Below, in pieces: positions 16,526 to 24,206 of a stretch of DNA of 64,000 nucleotides (positions are counted from its first letter, which is position 1; each line of letters opens with the position of its first letter). A program made the translations under genes and the position numbers. The notes beneath the pieces are model-generated. The model was not told the DNA's origin. It was given only the letters and a program-made list of their open reading frames with translations, and searched no databases. The DNA is from DATKJY01 sp964540105 (GTDB taxonomy: Bacteria > Zixibacteria > MSB-5A5 > GN15 > FEB-12). The stretch spans positions 620,001 through 684,000 of the forward strand of contig CAZILL010000001.1 of NCBI GenBank assembly GCA_964540105.1, read 5' to 3'.

Positions 16526-16885
16526 CGGTTATTTCTCCACCTCAGGTCGAACCGTCAGGTTCCAGCAGACAATAGAAAAGAACATCGGACTCCACAGCGT
16601 AGTTCCCCACGAAAAGCACATTCTGCGTCTTCGGGAGAGGTACAACAGTCACTCATCACAAGCAGGATGATCTCCCAACCTGTTCATTCCATGAGCATGA
16701 TATAGATGGAGGTCACGAGAGACAAGAGAAAATGGAGTCGGAAAATCGGATAGAGCCACTCCGAGATTGATCGGTGCGCACTGCGAGACGACCAGAACAA
16801 ACCCTCCGATCGGCGGTAGGTTTACTTAACTCATCACCGAAGCGTGATGCCAGTTTTCGCGACCACGGGGTCTCTGAGTTGGCCC
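16526..16885. other. Intergenic region, 360 bp, between recA 3' end and ECF sigma gene
   Basis: It holds the ECF-type promoter at 16581-16607 and a 6-bp perfect hairpin CATCAC-CGAAGC-GTGATG (16832-16849) 37 nt after the recA stop. The hairpin could end the recA transcript but lacks a T run. No gene is seen. Confidence 0.5.
16581..16607 (-). promoter_or_regulatory. Putative SigR/ECF-type promoter upstream of its own sigma gene
   Basis: On the minus strand GGGAAC (16607-16602), exactly 18 nt, then GTT (16583-16581), followed by the sigma factor start 55 nt further on. This matches the GGGAAT-N18-GTT pattern recognised by SigR/SigH-group sigma factors at all but one base. Autoregulation is an inference. 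Confidence 0.55.
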
Positions 16886-17971
16886 CTACTCATCCCCATT
16901 GGCGGTGGCCGCCTTGCGCTCCATGACACCGGAACCAAGCTTTTCCTTCACTAGTCCCATGATTTCGGATGAGATGCTCGTGTTTTCTTCAAGAAATCGC
17001 TTGGCGTTCTCCCGCCCCTGCCCCAGACGCTCCGACTTGTAGCTGAACCATGAACCTGATTTCTCGACAATGTTATGATTGATGGCCATATCGAGAAGCT
17101 CACCAGAGAGAGATATTCCCTTACCGTAGATAAGGTCAAATTCGGCTTCGCGGAAAGGAGGGGCGACCTTGTTTTTCACGACTCGCACGCGCGTACGGGA
17201 GCCGATCATTTCTTCCCCTTCTTTGATCGAAGCAATCTTGCGAATGTCGAGGCGCACGGTTGCATAGAACTTAAGGGCGTTACCTCCGGAGGTTGTCTCG
17301 GGATTTCCGAACATCACGCCGATTTTCATTCGGATCTGATTGATGAAAATAATTGCCGTGTGCGACTTGGAGGTTATAGCCGTCAGTTTGCGCAACGCCT
17401 GTGACATGAGGCGAGCCTGGAGCCCCATGTGACTATCACCCATCTCCCCTTCGATCTCGGCTTTGGGAGTCAAGGCCGCCACTGAGTCAATAACCACGAT
17501 ATCAATCGCGCCCGAGCGAACCAGAGTCTCGGTGATTTCCAGCGCCTGCTCGCCGTTGTCTGGCTGTGAAATCAGAAGATTAGTGAGATCCACGCCCAAT
17601 CCCTTGGCGTAGGTGGCATCAAAGGCGTGCTCGGCGTCGATAAAAGCCGCGACCCCGCCCGCCTTCTGGGCTTCGGCGATGACATGAAGCGTCATGGTCG
17701 TCTTGCCCGAAGCCTCGGGGCCAAAAATCTCGGTTACTCGTCCGCGAGGTATGCCCCAGACACCGAGTGCGTAGTCCAACCCGAGCGAACCGCTGGGGAT
17801 CACCTCAACGTCCATGACGGTGCTGTCGCCCAGCCGCATGATCGAACCTTTGCCATAGGAGCGTTCGATTTGGATCAACGCCGCATCAAGGGCCTTCTTT
17901 CTATCCGGTAGAGTAGACGTCGTAGCCATGTCGGACTTGCCTTTCTTTATCTCGATTTTCTTGCTCTCCAT
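16886..17971 (-). CDS. recA: Recombinase RecA
   Basis: ATP-dependent strand-exchange protein and SOS co-protease. It has Walker A GPEASGKTT, Walker B in IDIVVIDSVAAL, loop L1 around EGEMGDSHMGLQARLMSQALRKL, FINQIRMKIGVMFGNPETTSGGNALKFY (loop L2), and the C-terminal AKRFLEEN region. It has 361 residues if ATG 17971 is used; ATG 17929 (MATTSTLPDRKKALDAAL) is an alternative that gives a more standard N-terminus. The gene is the last of a same-strand string pgsA-pgpA-cinA-thpR-recA; the cinA-recA neighbourhood is widespread. It has 140 nt of its own upstream space containing a perfect inverted repeat that may be an SOS operator. Confidence 0.98.
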   Translation of the reverse strand: MESKKIEIKKGKSDMATTSTLPDRKKALDAALIQIERSYGKGSIMRLGDSTVMDVEVIPSGSLGLDYALGVWGIPRGRVTEIFGPEASGKTTMTLHVIAEAQKAGGVAAFIDAEHAFDATYAKGLGVDLTNLLISQPDNGEQALEITETLVRSGAIDIVVIDSVAALTPKAEIEGEMGDSHMGLQARLMSQALRKLTAITSKSHTAIIFINQIRMKIGVMFGNPETTSGGNALKFYATVRLDIRKIASIKEGEEMIGSRTRVRVVKNKVAPPFREAEFDLIYGKGISLSGELLDMAINHNIVEKSGSWFSYKSERLGQGRENAKRFLEENTSISSEIMGLVKEKLGSGVMERKAATANGDE

Positions 17972-18041
17972 ACTGCCAATCTATCGCTTTGGGTTTCCAC
18001 GAATATATCACTTTTGCGTCGCCACTAAACTAATTTTGTGA

Positions 18042-18060
18042 ACTGACAAGAGGTGTCAGT
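18042..18060. promoter_or_regulatory. Inverted repeat upstream of recA, candidate LexA-type operator
   Basis: ACTGACA-AGAGG-TGTCAGT, a perfect 7-bp inverted repeat centred about 80 nt before the recA start. It fits neither the CTGT-N8-ACAG nor the GAAC-N4-GTTC SOS consensus, but many phyla use their own LexA box and recA is the standard place to find it. Confidence 0.45.
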
Positions 18061-18105
18061 GAAAATTAGGGATTGCGAGAAAAAGGGGGCGCGTCAGGCG
18101 GGCGC

Positions 18106-18666
18106 TCAACCCGCCAATTGCTTCTCGTGAAGGGGCCGATAGACCGGTCCGGTCGGAGTGAGAGTCGACTGATACAGGACTATCCGGTCAAAACGAACAG
18201 GAACGGTGTCGATTTTGAGCATCGGCAGGTAGGCCAGCAGCGCGCCGATCCCCCGCGTCTTCTTGACCCGCCCGAGTGTCAGGTGCGACCGAAACCCTTT
18301 GGTTCCCGGAGCGAAGCCACACGAGCGAACGGCCGATTCCACTTCTGCGGCCATCTGTGACAACAGGTCGATCCGCCCCTTGAGTCCCACCCAAAAGATG
18401 TTTGGAAGCTGCAAGTTGGGGAAGCCGCCAATCCTGTCTGTGACGGTATCGACAGGGGGAAACCTCGAACCAAGGTCGTCGATGATTGAGGCCAAGCCGG
18501 GGATCAGTCGCTCATCGGTCTCCCCGAGGAAGCGGATGGTCAGATGGATATTCTTTGCCGCGACCCACTTGACATCCGCACCCTGTCCACGCAGATCACG
18601 AATCAAATTTTCCAGGTAATCACGAACCGACGCCTCAAGCGGCAGGGCAATGAACAGGCGCATCAT
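18106..18666 (-). CDS. thpR: RNA 2',3'-cyclic phosphodiesterase (2'-5' RNA ligase family)
   Basis: A 186-residue 2H phosphoesterase. Both HxT/S-type motifs are present: HLTIRFLGE (about residue 43) and HLTLGRVKK (about residue 129), spaced as in ThpR/LigT. It hydrolyses RNA 2',3'-cyclic phosphate ends in vitro; the cellular role is unclear. It starts MMRLFIALPLE, a common ThpR N-terminus. The ATG at 18666 overlaps the cinA stop (ATGA). Codons of the same frame further upstream lie inside cinA and are not coding. The protein is of normal length for the family. Confidence 0.9.
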   Translation of the reverse strand: MMRLFIALPLEASVRDYLENLIRDLRGQGADVKWVAAKNIHLTIRFLGETDERLIPGLASIIDDLGSRFPPVDTVTDRIGGFPNLQLPNIFWVGLKGRIDLLSQMAAEVESAVRSCGFAPGTKGFRSHLTLGRVKKTRGIGALLAYLPMLKIDTVPVRFDRIVLYQSTLTPTGPVYRPLHEKQLAG

Positions 18667-19904
18667 GCAATGTCGAGGATTTCCCGGCGCAGGAGGTTCA
18701 ACGCCGTGTACACTGCACGAGAGCGGTTGATTTCGCGCCCATTGCCGTACTGGAAGTGTCTGGCGTAGGCGCTGTGTGCCGAGGCCAAGCCAATGAACGT
18801 TGTTCCAACCGGTTTGGTTTCGGTTCCTCCGTCGGGGCCAGCAACTCCCGTGATCGAGAGCGCGTAATCGGACTTGAACAGCTTCCGACACCCCGCAGCC
18901 ATCGCGACCGCACACGGTTCCGAAACTGCTCCGTGCTCCGCGATCACGCTCTCGTCAACACCAAGCTGGCTGATCTTGACGTCATTGGAATAGGCTACCA
19001 GTCCGCCGACAAAATAGCGTGATGCTCCGGATACCGACGTGATTGTCATCCCCAATTGGCCCGCCGTGCAGGATTCTGCCACAGCGAGTGTCTTATCATT
19101 ATCAAGAAGCAGCTGTCCGACAACGCCTTCAAGCGTATCATTGTCACGTCCATAAACGAATTTCCCACACACCGATTCCAGGTATCGCTCAAGAGTGTGC
19201 GCCTTTTCTTCGGCTTGTGCGTCGGTCTCGGCCTGGGCGATGATCCTAAGATCCACGCCACCGTAACCTGGAAGGTAGGCCAGCTTGACCCCCGATTCGA
19301 GCTTAAGCCCGGGCTTGATCATTTCTGCCAGTTGGGATTCAAAGAGTCCATTTATTCTCAGCTTAACCACACTGATGGCTTGACCCGTCTTCAGGCTTCT
19401 CAGATACGGCAGCACTTCGTCGACAATCATCTGCTGCATTTCGAATGGCACGCCCGGCAGGGCAATGAAAATCCGTCCCTCCTCGGCGATGCAGATACCG
19501 ACCGCCGACCCGTACTTGTTCGGAAAGAATCGCGCCCCCTGCGGCAGCAGCGCCTGGTTTTGATTGATCGCGGGCATCTCGACCCCGCGGCGGACAAAGC
19601 GCTGTCTGATCTCTTCGAGTATCTCTTCGTGGAAGATGAGATTGCGCCGGAAGACTTTCACTATCGCCCGCTTGGTCATATCGTCGTCGGTCGGTCCCAG
19701 ACCGCCGGTTACAATCACGACCTGACACCGCTTCAGCGCGATCCGGAACGCCTCCTCCATATGCTCCAGACTATCCCCGACCGAGGTCTTGAAGCGCACC
19801 CCAAGACCGATATCCAGCATCTTTGAGGCGATGAACGTAGCGTTGGTATCCACGGTGTGGCCCGTGATGATCTCGTCGCCGATAGTGATGATTTCTACTT
19901 CCAA
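18663..19904 (-). CDS. cinA: CinA family protein: MoCF-like pyrophosphatase plus NMN amidohydrolase domain
   Basis: A 413-residue full-length CinA. The N-terminal molybdopterin-binding-like COG1058 domain begins EIITIGDEIITGHTVDTNATFIA and includes VTGGLGPTDDDMTKRAI, a block linked to ADP-ribose/nucleotide pyrophosphatase activity. The C-terminal CinA/PncC domain includes LAVAESCTAGQLGMTITSVSGASRYFVGGLVAYSNDVK and SITGVAGPDGGTETKPVGTTFIGL, the nicotinamide-mononucleotide deamidase block. It therefore probably works in pyridine-nucleotide recycling, while its long association with recA in bacteria remains unexplained. It overlaps thpR by 4 nt and lies 28 nt after pgpA. Confidence 0.95.
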   Translation of the reverse strand: MEVEIITIGDEIITGHTVDTNATFIASKMLDIGLGVRFKTSVGDSLEHMEEAFRIALKRCQVVIVTGGLGPTDDDMTKRAIVKVFRRNLIFHEEILEEIRQRFVRRGVEMPAINQNQALLPQGARFFPNKYGSAVGICIAEEGRIFIALPGVPFEMQQMIVDEVLPYLRSLKTGQAISVVKLRINGLFESQLAEMIKPGLKLESGVKLAYLPGYGGVDLRIIAQAETDAQAEEKAHTLERYLESVCGKFVYGRDNDTLEGVVGQLLLDNDKTLAVAESCTAGQLGMTITSVSGASRYFVGGLVAYSNDVKISQLGVDESVIAEHGAVSEPCAVAMAAGCRKLFKSDYALSITGVAGPDGGTETKPVGTTFIGLASAHSAYARHFQYGNGREINRSRAVYTALNLLRREILDIA

Positions 19905-19932
19905 AGCATCTCCAGTCTTCTACCGAGTCTCC

Positions 19933-20388
19933 TCAAGACCGTGCGAGCGCAAAAACGACAATCTGCGTCAATACATTCGCCTGCACGCCGGCTGCAATGT
20001 CATCCATCGTAACCCCCCACCCGCGCGGGAGTCTTTCCGCCCGGGCTGCCGGTGGGAGCTTGAAGACGTCAAAGGCGCGAAACGCCACAAAAGCGATAAC
20101 ATAATTGGTGAGTGAATGGGGAACCCAAAGCACGGCCACACACATCCCCGCCCACTCGTCGATCACGATCTTCTTGGAGTCATGCCCGAAAGTCTTTTCC
20201 GCCTCGGTCGCCGCCCATACCGATACGGCAAACATGGCCGCCGTCACACCGAGCTGCACAGGCATTCCCTTATCAAACAGCAGGAACACCAAGACCCACG
20301 CCGGCACGGTGCCGACTGTTCCCGAAACAAACGGGGAGTAGCCAGTGAAAAGTCCCGTCGCGATCAGTTTGGTCAACCAGGTCTTCAT
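19933..20388 (-). CDS. pgpA: Phosphatidylglycerophosphatase A
   Basis: A 151-residue PgpA-family membrane phosphatase that removes phosphate from phosphatidylglycerophosphate. Family blocks present: FTGYSPFVSGTVGTVPAW near the N-terminus, KKIVIDEWAGMCVA with the metal-binding Asp/Glu, FRAFDVFKLPPA, and GWGVTMDDIAAGV. About four hydrophobic segments. It directly follows pgsA (8-nt gap), whose product supplies its substrate, so the two consecutive steps of phosphatidylglycerol synthesis are encoded together. Confidence 0.95.
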   Translation of the reverse strand: MKTWLTKLIATGLFTGYSPFVSGTVGTVPAWVLVFLLFDKGMPVQLGVTAAMFAVSVWAATEAEKTFGHDSKKIVIDEWAGMCVAVLWVPHSLTNYVIAFVAFRAFDVFKLPPAARAERLPRGWGVTMDDIAAGVQANVLTQIVVFALARS

Positions 20389-20396
20389 GGTGACAC

Positions 20397-20984
20397 CTAC
20401 TTCAATACACTCTTAATCATGAAAAAGTACTTCACAATATAGTCAATGCCGGTCCAGACCGTAACAACGGCCGTGATCCACATGACCAGATTGAAATAGA
20501 ATAGATAGTCGAAGGCGATCAGAGACAGGGCCGGACTCTGGAAGTGCTGCAGGGTCGACAGCAGGCAGATGTAGGCCATGACAATCCCGACAACTGTCAA
20601 TTGTAGGAAGGTTTTTACTTTCGCCCACCAAGTTGGCGGAATGATCACTCCTCGGTAAGCTGCCAAGAGCCGAAGTCCGGTGATGGAGAATTCACGGCCA
20701 ATGATCAACATCACGGGTAACGGGGAGATGAAATGAAGCGACACGAATGAAATCAGGGCGCTGGATACTAATATCTTGTCTGCCAGCGGATCCATGAATT
20801 TGCCGAAACCCGTGATAATTCCGTAGCGCCGGGCGTAGTAGCCGTCAGCCATGTCGGTGAGGGCGGCGATCAGGAATAACCCCAACGCCGCCAACTGCAT
20901 ATAGTAATCTTCCATAATGAAGAGTATCATGAAGATCGGGGCGAGAATAATTCGAAGCAGGGTGAGTTTGTTGGGGGTATTCAT
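20397..20984 (-). CDS. pgsA: CDP-diacylglycerol--glycerol-3-phosphate 3-phosphatidyltransferase
   Basis: A 195-residue CDP-alcohol phosphatidyltransferase. The signature D-x2-D-G-x2-A-R-x8-G-x3-D-x3-D is present as TDMADGYYARRYGIITGFGKFMDPLADK. It starts MNTPNKLTLLRIILAPIFM, the usual PgsA N-terminus, and has about five transmembrane segments. It makes phosphatidylglycerophosphate in the inner membrane, the first committed step to phosphatidylglycerol and cardiolipin. It is the first gene of the pgsA-pgpA-cinA-thpR(-recA) string and is preceded by the structured small transcript at 21097-21180. Confidence 0.96.
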   Translation of the reverse strand: MNTPNKLTLLRIILAPIFMILFIMEDYYMQLAALGLFLIAALTDMADGYYARRYGIITGFGKFMDPLADKILVSSALISFVSLHFISPLPVMLIIGREFSITGLRLLAAYRGVIIPPTWWAKVKTFLQLTVVGIVMAYICLLSTLQHFQSPALSLIAFDYLFYFNLVMWITAVVTVWTGIDYIVKYFFMIKSVLK

Positions 20985-21096
20985 CAGAGGGGAACCTACG
21001 GAAAAGGGTGGGGAGAGTCAAATCGTAAAAGCCGCTATGGGTAGGTAGGGTTCATACAGGCTATTAGGGGACAACGGGTTAGTCTTACTTGATGGC

Positions 21097-21133
21097 AAAA
21101 AAAATCCCAGGCAGGTTGCTCGGCCCGCCTGGG
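21097..21133 (-). terminator. Intrinsic terminator
   Basis: On the minus strand CCCAGGCGGG, an 8-nt loop, CCTGCCTGGG (a ten-position stem with one mismatch), then A and eight T. This is the best intrinsic terminator in the window. Confidence 0.8.
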
Positions 21134-21180
21134 TGGACGATATTAGGTAATCCACAGAAAGAGTAACACTTTCCGATTGC
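21097..21180 (-). ncRNA. Predicted small structured RNA or pgsA leader/attenuator
   Basis: From the inferred start near 21180 the minus-strand transcript would be about 84 nt long. It can fold into stem 1 (GAAAG/CTTTC, 7-nt loop, 21173-21157), stem 2 (4-5 bp, TGGA/TCCA, 21154-21134), and a strong terminator hairpin (21133-21106) followed by eight U. It is preceded by a TTGACA/TATCTT promoter. It ends 112 nt before pgsA, so it may be a free sRNA or an attenuated leader of the pgsA operon. I recognise no known RNA family. Confidence 0.5.
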
Positions 21181-21186
21181 AGCATC

Positions 21187-21214
21187 AAGATACTCCTTTA
21201 GAAATAGTTGTCAA
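21187..21214 (-). promoter_or_regulatory. Predicted sigma70-type promoter of the small RNA / pgsA leader
   Basis: TTGACA (21214-21209), a 16-nt spacer, TATCTT (21192-21187) on the minus strand. The region upstream of the -35 is A/T-rich (runs of A and T at 21228-21243), as in UP elements. Confidence 0.6.
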
Positions 21215-21450
21215 GGGGAAAATTGCGTTTTTTCGAAAAAAAACTGAGATGGCTTCAAAAAGGGGGGAGGCTGACTCATTACCGGACCACGGCTGAAGAC
21301 CGGGAATGCCACCGGCGATTCTGTGACAGAAACGTCAGGGAAGAGGATGTGCTTGTATGTCCTTTGAAAATAGAGGAGTTTGTCACTCTACTTTATGCCT
21401 TTCCAGACGCCTTTCGATTCTTAAAATGGTCTTAGAACTCCAAAAAAAGA

Positions 21451-21479
21451 TTGACAAGAGTGCATCTCTTCGATATCGT
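21451..21479 (+). promoter_or_regulatory. Predicted promoter of the FG-GAP protein gene
   Basis: TTGACA at 21451-21456, a 17-nt spacer, TATCGT at 21474-21479. This implies a leader of about 225 nt before the start codon at 21712. Confidence 0.5.
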
Positions 21480-21711
21480 AATGGCGTACTAATTCGAGGC
21501 GTTCAGTATCTCCGTATCCACAGCGCTTTACAGAGAGAGTTACTTGAAGCCACGGGAAGCCAGATTCTATACGCACGCTTTGTTACAGTCCGCGGCCGAT
21601 CGACCACAACCAGAGATTTTCCTAAGTCACTGGGCAGTCATGACAAGAAGCCGCAATGATCCCGATATCAGCATATTCTATTATTTCAAGTCCCTCACAC
21701 AAGGAGTCAAA

Positions 21712-23919
21712 ATGAGAGCTCGCCAAGCAGGTCTGATTACTATCGGACTATCACTGATCGCGATCAACGCTTCTGCGTTAGATCCTCACTTCAAGTTGCC
21801 CGTCGATTATCCGGTCGGGATCAACCCGGACCAGGTTTGTTCAGCAGACTTCAATGGGGACGGTAAACTGGATCTTGCCGTTGTCAATTCGCTGAGCAAC
21901 AGCGTCTCGATTTTGATGAACACTGGCACGGGAACATTTGCCGCTGCAGTCGACTACGCAGTCGGGATGTATCCCACCAGCCTGTGCGCCATAGACGTTG
22001 ACGCCGACGGGAGGGCCGATCTGGCAGTGACGAATTACTCTTCGGCATCGATCTCGATTCTCATGAATCTCAATCTCCCCAGCGGCGCGTTCGATGTTGC
22101 CGTCGATTACAGCACTGGCATCCAGCCGATCTCGATCTGTGCGGCCGATTTCGATGGGGATGTAAAAATCGATCTCGCGGTGGCCAACTACGGCTCGGGT
22201 AATGTCTCGGTTATGATAAACCTCAACAATTCAAAGTTTCCTACTGCGGTCAACTATGCGACCGGCACAAACCCCAGCGGTGTCTGTACGGCTGATTTCA
22301 ACGCAGACGGGAAGATGGATTTGGCAGTTGTGAACGCCTTTGACAACAATGTCTCGACTCTGCAAAACAACGGCAATGGGACTTTCGCGGCGGCCGTGAA
22401 CTACTCGGTAGGAATCGGTCCGGTGGCCGTATCCTCAGCCGATCTGGATGCGAATGGATCTCGCGATCTTGCCGTCAGCAACTACGGAGCCAGCACCGTT
22501 TCGGTGTTAAAGAACAACGGCAGCGGTGTGTTCGGATTAGCGACGGACTACGGCGTGGGAACATCACCTTCGTCGATTCTCATTGCCGATCTTGATAAGG
22601 ATGGACGCCCCGAATTGACAACAGCCAACCAGTTCTCCGACAACATCTCAATCCTGAGAAACAGCGGCGCCGGAGTATTCTCTGCCGCTGTCCATCACGC
22701 CGTAGGGAGCAACCCGCTTTCGGTGTGCGCGGGGGATTTCGATTCCGATGCCATGCCCGACCTGGCGGTAACGAACAGTTCATTCAACAATGTCTCAGTA
22801 CTGATCGGTTTGCACCAATACACCATCAACGCTTCAGCTGGCGCTAACGGCACGATCTCACCCATCGGGGCAGTTGGAGTCTACGGGGGAACAGACCAGA
22901 CCTTCACGATTTCGCCAAACGTGGGATATCATGTTGCTACTCTGACGGTTGACGGGGGAGCGGTCACACCGGCCACAAGTCATACTTTCACGGCCATAGC
23001 CGGTAATCACTCGATCAGCGCCACGTTTGCGATCAACCAGTACACGACAACGGCAAGCGCCGGACCAAACGGCACGATCAGTCCGGTCGGGGCGGTTGTG
23101 GGGAACTACGGAACCAATCAGTCATTCACAATCACGCCTAATGTTGGGTATCATGTTCTGGACGTAGTCGTGGACGGGGTTTCAAAGGGTCCTGTCACCG
23201 GCTGGACATTCACCTTCCTCGATGCCGATCACACGATCAATGCGACCTTTGCGATAAACACCTACAGCATCAGCGCATCAGCACCGCTGAACGGGACAAT
23301 CACGCCGAGCGGTGTGACTATGGTTAACTATGGGGGCAGCCAGACCTATACAATCACACCGAACGCCTGTTATCATGTGGTCGATGTGCAGGTGGACGGC
23401 TCGTCTGTTGGCGCTGTGCTGAGTTATCCTTTCCCGAATGTGTCAGCCAACCATACTATTTCGGCCACATTTGCAATCGATGTGTACAGCATTGCGGCCT
23501 CGGCCGGGCTTCACGGTTCAATCAATCCGAGTGGAGCGGTGCCAGTCAACTGCGGATCGAATCAAAGCTTCACTATTATTCCCGATGCGCAGTATCATGT
23601 TGCCGATGTGTTGGTCGACGGAATCAGCGTGGGGGCGGTATCGACGCACACGTTTCTCAATGTGACGGCCAATCGGAGTATTTCTGCGACGTTTGCCAGT
23701 TGCTGTGTCGGGACGACGGGTAACGTCGACGGTTCCACCGACGGGATCTCGGACATTTCCGATATCTTTGCGATGGTCGATTATCTGGGCACAAGCCTTC
23801 CGTTGTCGAACTGTGCGACTGAGAACGACGTCAACAAGGATGGGACGATCGATATCTCCGATCTGTTTGCGCTCATAGACTATCTCGGCGGCGCGGCACC
23901 GTTGCCGGTCTGTCCGTAA
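21712..23919 (+). CDS. Secreted FG-GAP propeller protein with InlB-type repeats and dockerin-like tail
   Basis: A 735-residue exported protein. The signal peptide ends near residue 20 (AGLITIGLSLIAINASA). Residues about 25-360 are seven FG-GAP/VCBS repeats of about 47 residues, each with an Asp-rich calcium loop such as ADFNGDGKLDLAVVN, enough for one seven-bladed propeller. About residues 365-660 hold four repeats of the YTINASAGANGTISP...YGTNQSFTITPN...YHV-DV-VDG...ATFAI type (divergent InlB B-repeat). The tail is CCVGTTGNVDG...DISDIFAMVDYLG...DVNKDGTIDISDLFALIDYLGG, two dockerin-like EF-hand repeats common in Zixibacteria exported proteins. ATG 21712 was chosen for AAGGAG at -11 and the signal peptide. 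Likely surface adhesion or display; the ligand is unknown. Confidence 0.88.
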   Translation: MRARQAGLITIGLSLIAINASALDPHFKLPVDYPVGINPDQVCSADFNGDGKLDLAVVNSLSNSVSILMNTGTGTFAAAVDYAVGMYPTSLCAIDVDADGRADLAVTNYSSASISILMNLNLPSGAFDVAVDYSTGIQPISICAADFDGDVKIDLAVANYGSGNVSVMINLNNSKFPTAVNYATGTNPSGVCTADFNADGKMDLAVVNAFDNNVSTLQNNGNGTFAAAVNYSVGIGPVAVSSADLDANGSRDLAVSNYGASTVSVLKNNGSGVFGLATDYGVGTSPSSILIADLDKDGRPELTTANQFSDNISILRNSGAGVFSAAVHHAVGSNPLSVCAGDFDSDAMPDLAVTNSSFNNVSVLIGLHQYTINASAGANGTISPIGAVGVYGGTDQTFTISPNVGYHVATLTVDGGAVTPATSHTFTAIAGNHSISATFAINQYTTTASAGPNGTISPVGAVVGNYGTNQSFTITPNVGYHVLDVVVDGVSKGPVTGWTFTFLDADHTINATFAINTYSISASAPLNGTITPSGVTMVNYGGSQTYTITPNACYHVVDVQVDGSSVGAVLSYPFPNVSANHTISATFAIDVYSIAASAGLHGSINPSGAVPVNCGSNQSFTIIPDAQYHVADVLVDGISVGAVSTHTFLNVTANRSISATFASCCVGTTGNVDGSTDGISDISDIFAMVDYLGTSLPLSNCATENDVNKDGTIDISDLFALIDYLGGAAPLPVCP

Positions 23920-24078
23920 GGCAGGGGAACCTGCACCATGCCGCTTCGCGCGGCCGCAGGGCAAAGACCCGTCGCAACGATGGGCTGACGTGAGAAACTT
24001 GGTGTCGAGTGAGAGGACCTGCAGCGGAGCTGTGGGGTACAAGGTATCAAGTGAGATTTGGGAGATAGCGTCACATCA

Positions 24079-24149
24079 CCCCAGTTGAAGCTGGGGCAGG
24101 CACTCCCTGTTGAACAGGGACAAGATGCGACGCAACATTTCAATCGTCA
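24079..24149. repeat. Structured intergenic repeat, copy B
   Basis: Hairpin CCCCAG-TTGAAG-CTGGGG followed by CAGGC (24079-24101), hairpin CCCTG-TTGAA-CAGGG followed by GACAAGAT (24104-24126), then GACGCAACATTT (24129-24140) and CAATCGTCA. The same blocks occur at 6804-6870 in a different order. Confidence 0.65.
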
Positions 24150-24186
24150 GTTCTTACTCCCAGATTGCTGGGAGTAGGAACTGACG
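24145..24186. terminator. Long hairpin between convergent FG-GAP and nrdJ genes
   Basis: A 19-bp stem (one G-U pair) with loop ATTG: left arm starting GTCAGTTCTTACTCCCAG at 24146, right arm CTGGGAGTAGGAACTGAC ending at 24185. There is no T tract. It adjoins repeat copy B and may belong to it, and it could end transcription from both sides. Confidence 0.55.
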
Positions 24187-24206
24187 AAACTACGAAAACG
24201 ATGAAA

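Larger units (their letters stand above)
20985..21711. other. Intergenic region, 727 bp, with a small structured transcript and two promoters
   Basis: It lies between the divergent pgsA and the FG-GAP protein. It holds a minus-strand promoter-hairpins-terminator unit (21097-21214) and a plus-strand promoter (21451-21479), both listed separately. Short plus-strand open frames from 21208 to 21660 have no ribosome-binding sites or recognisable protein character. Confidence 0.55.

Noticed and set aside
21800..22830. Regular ~140-bp periodicity considered as a DNA repeat array or CRISPR-like array
   Set aside because: The period reflects ~47-residue FG-GAP protein repeats with divergent DNA; no identical repeats with unique spacers.
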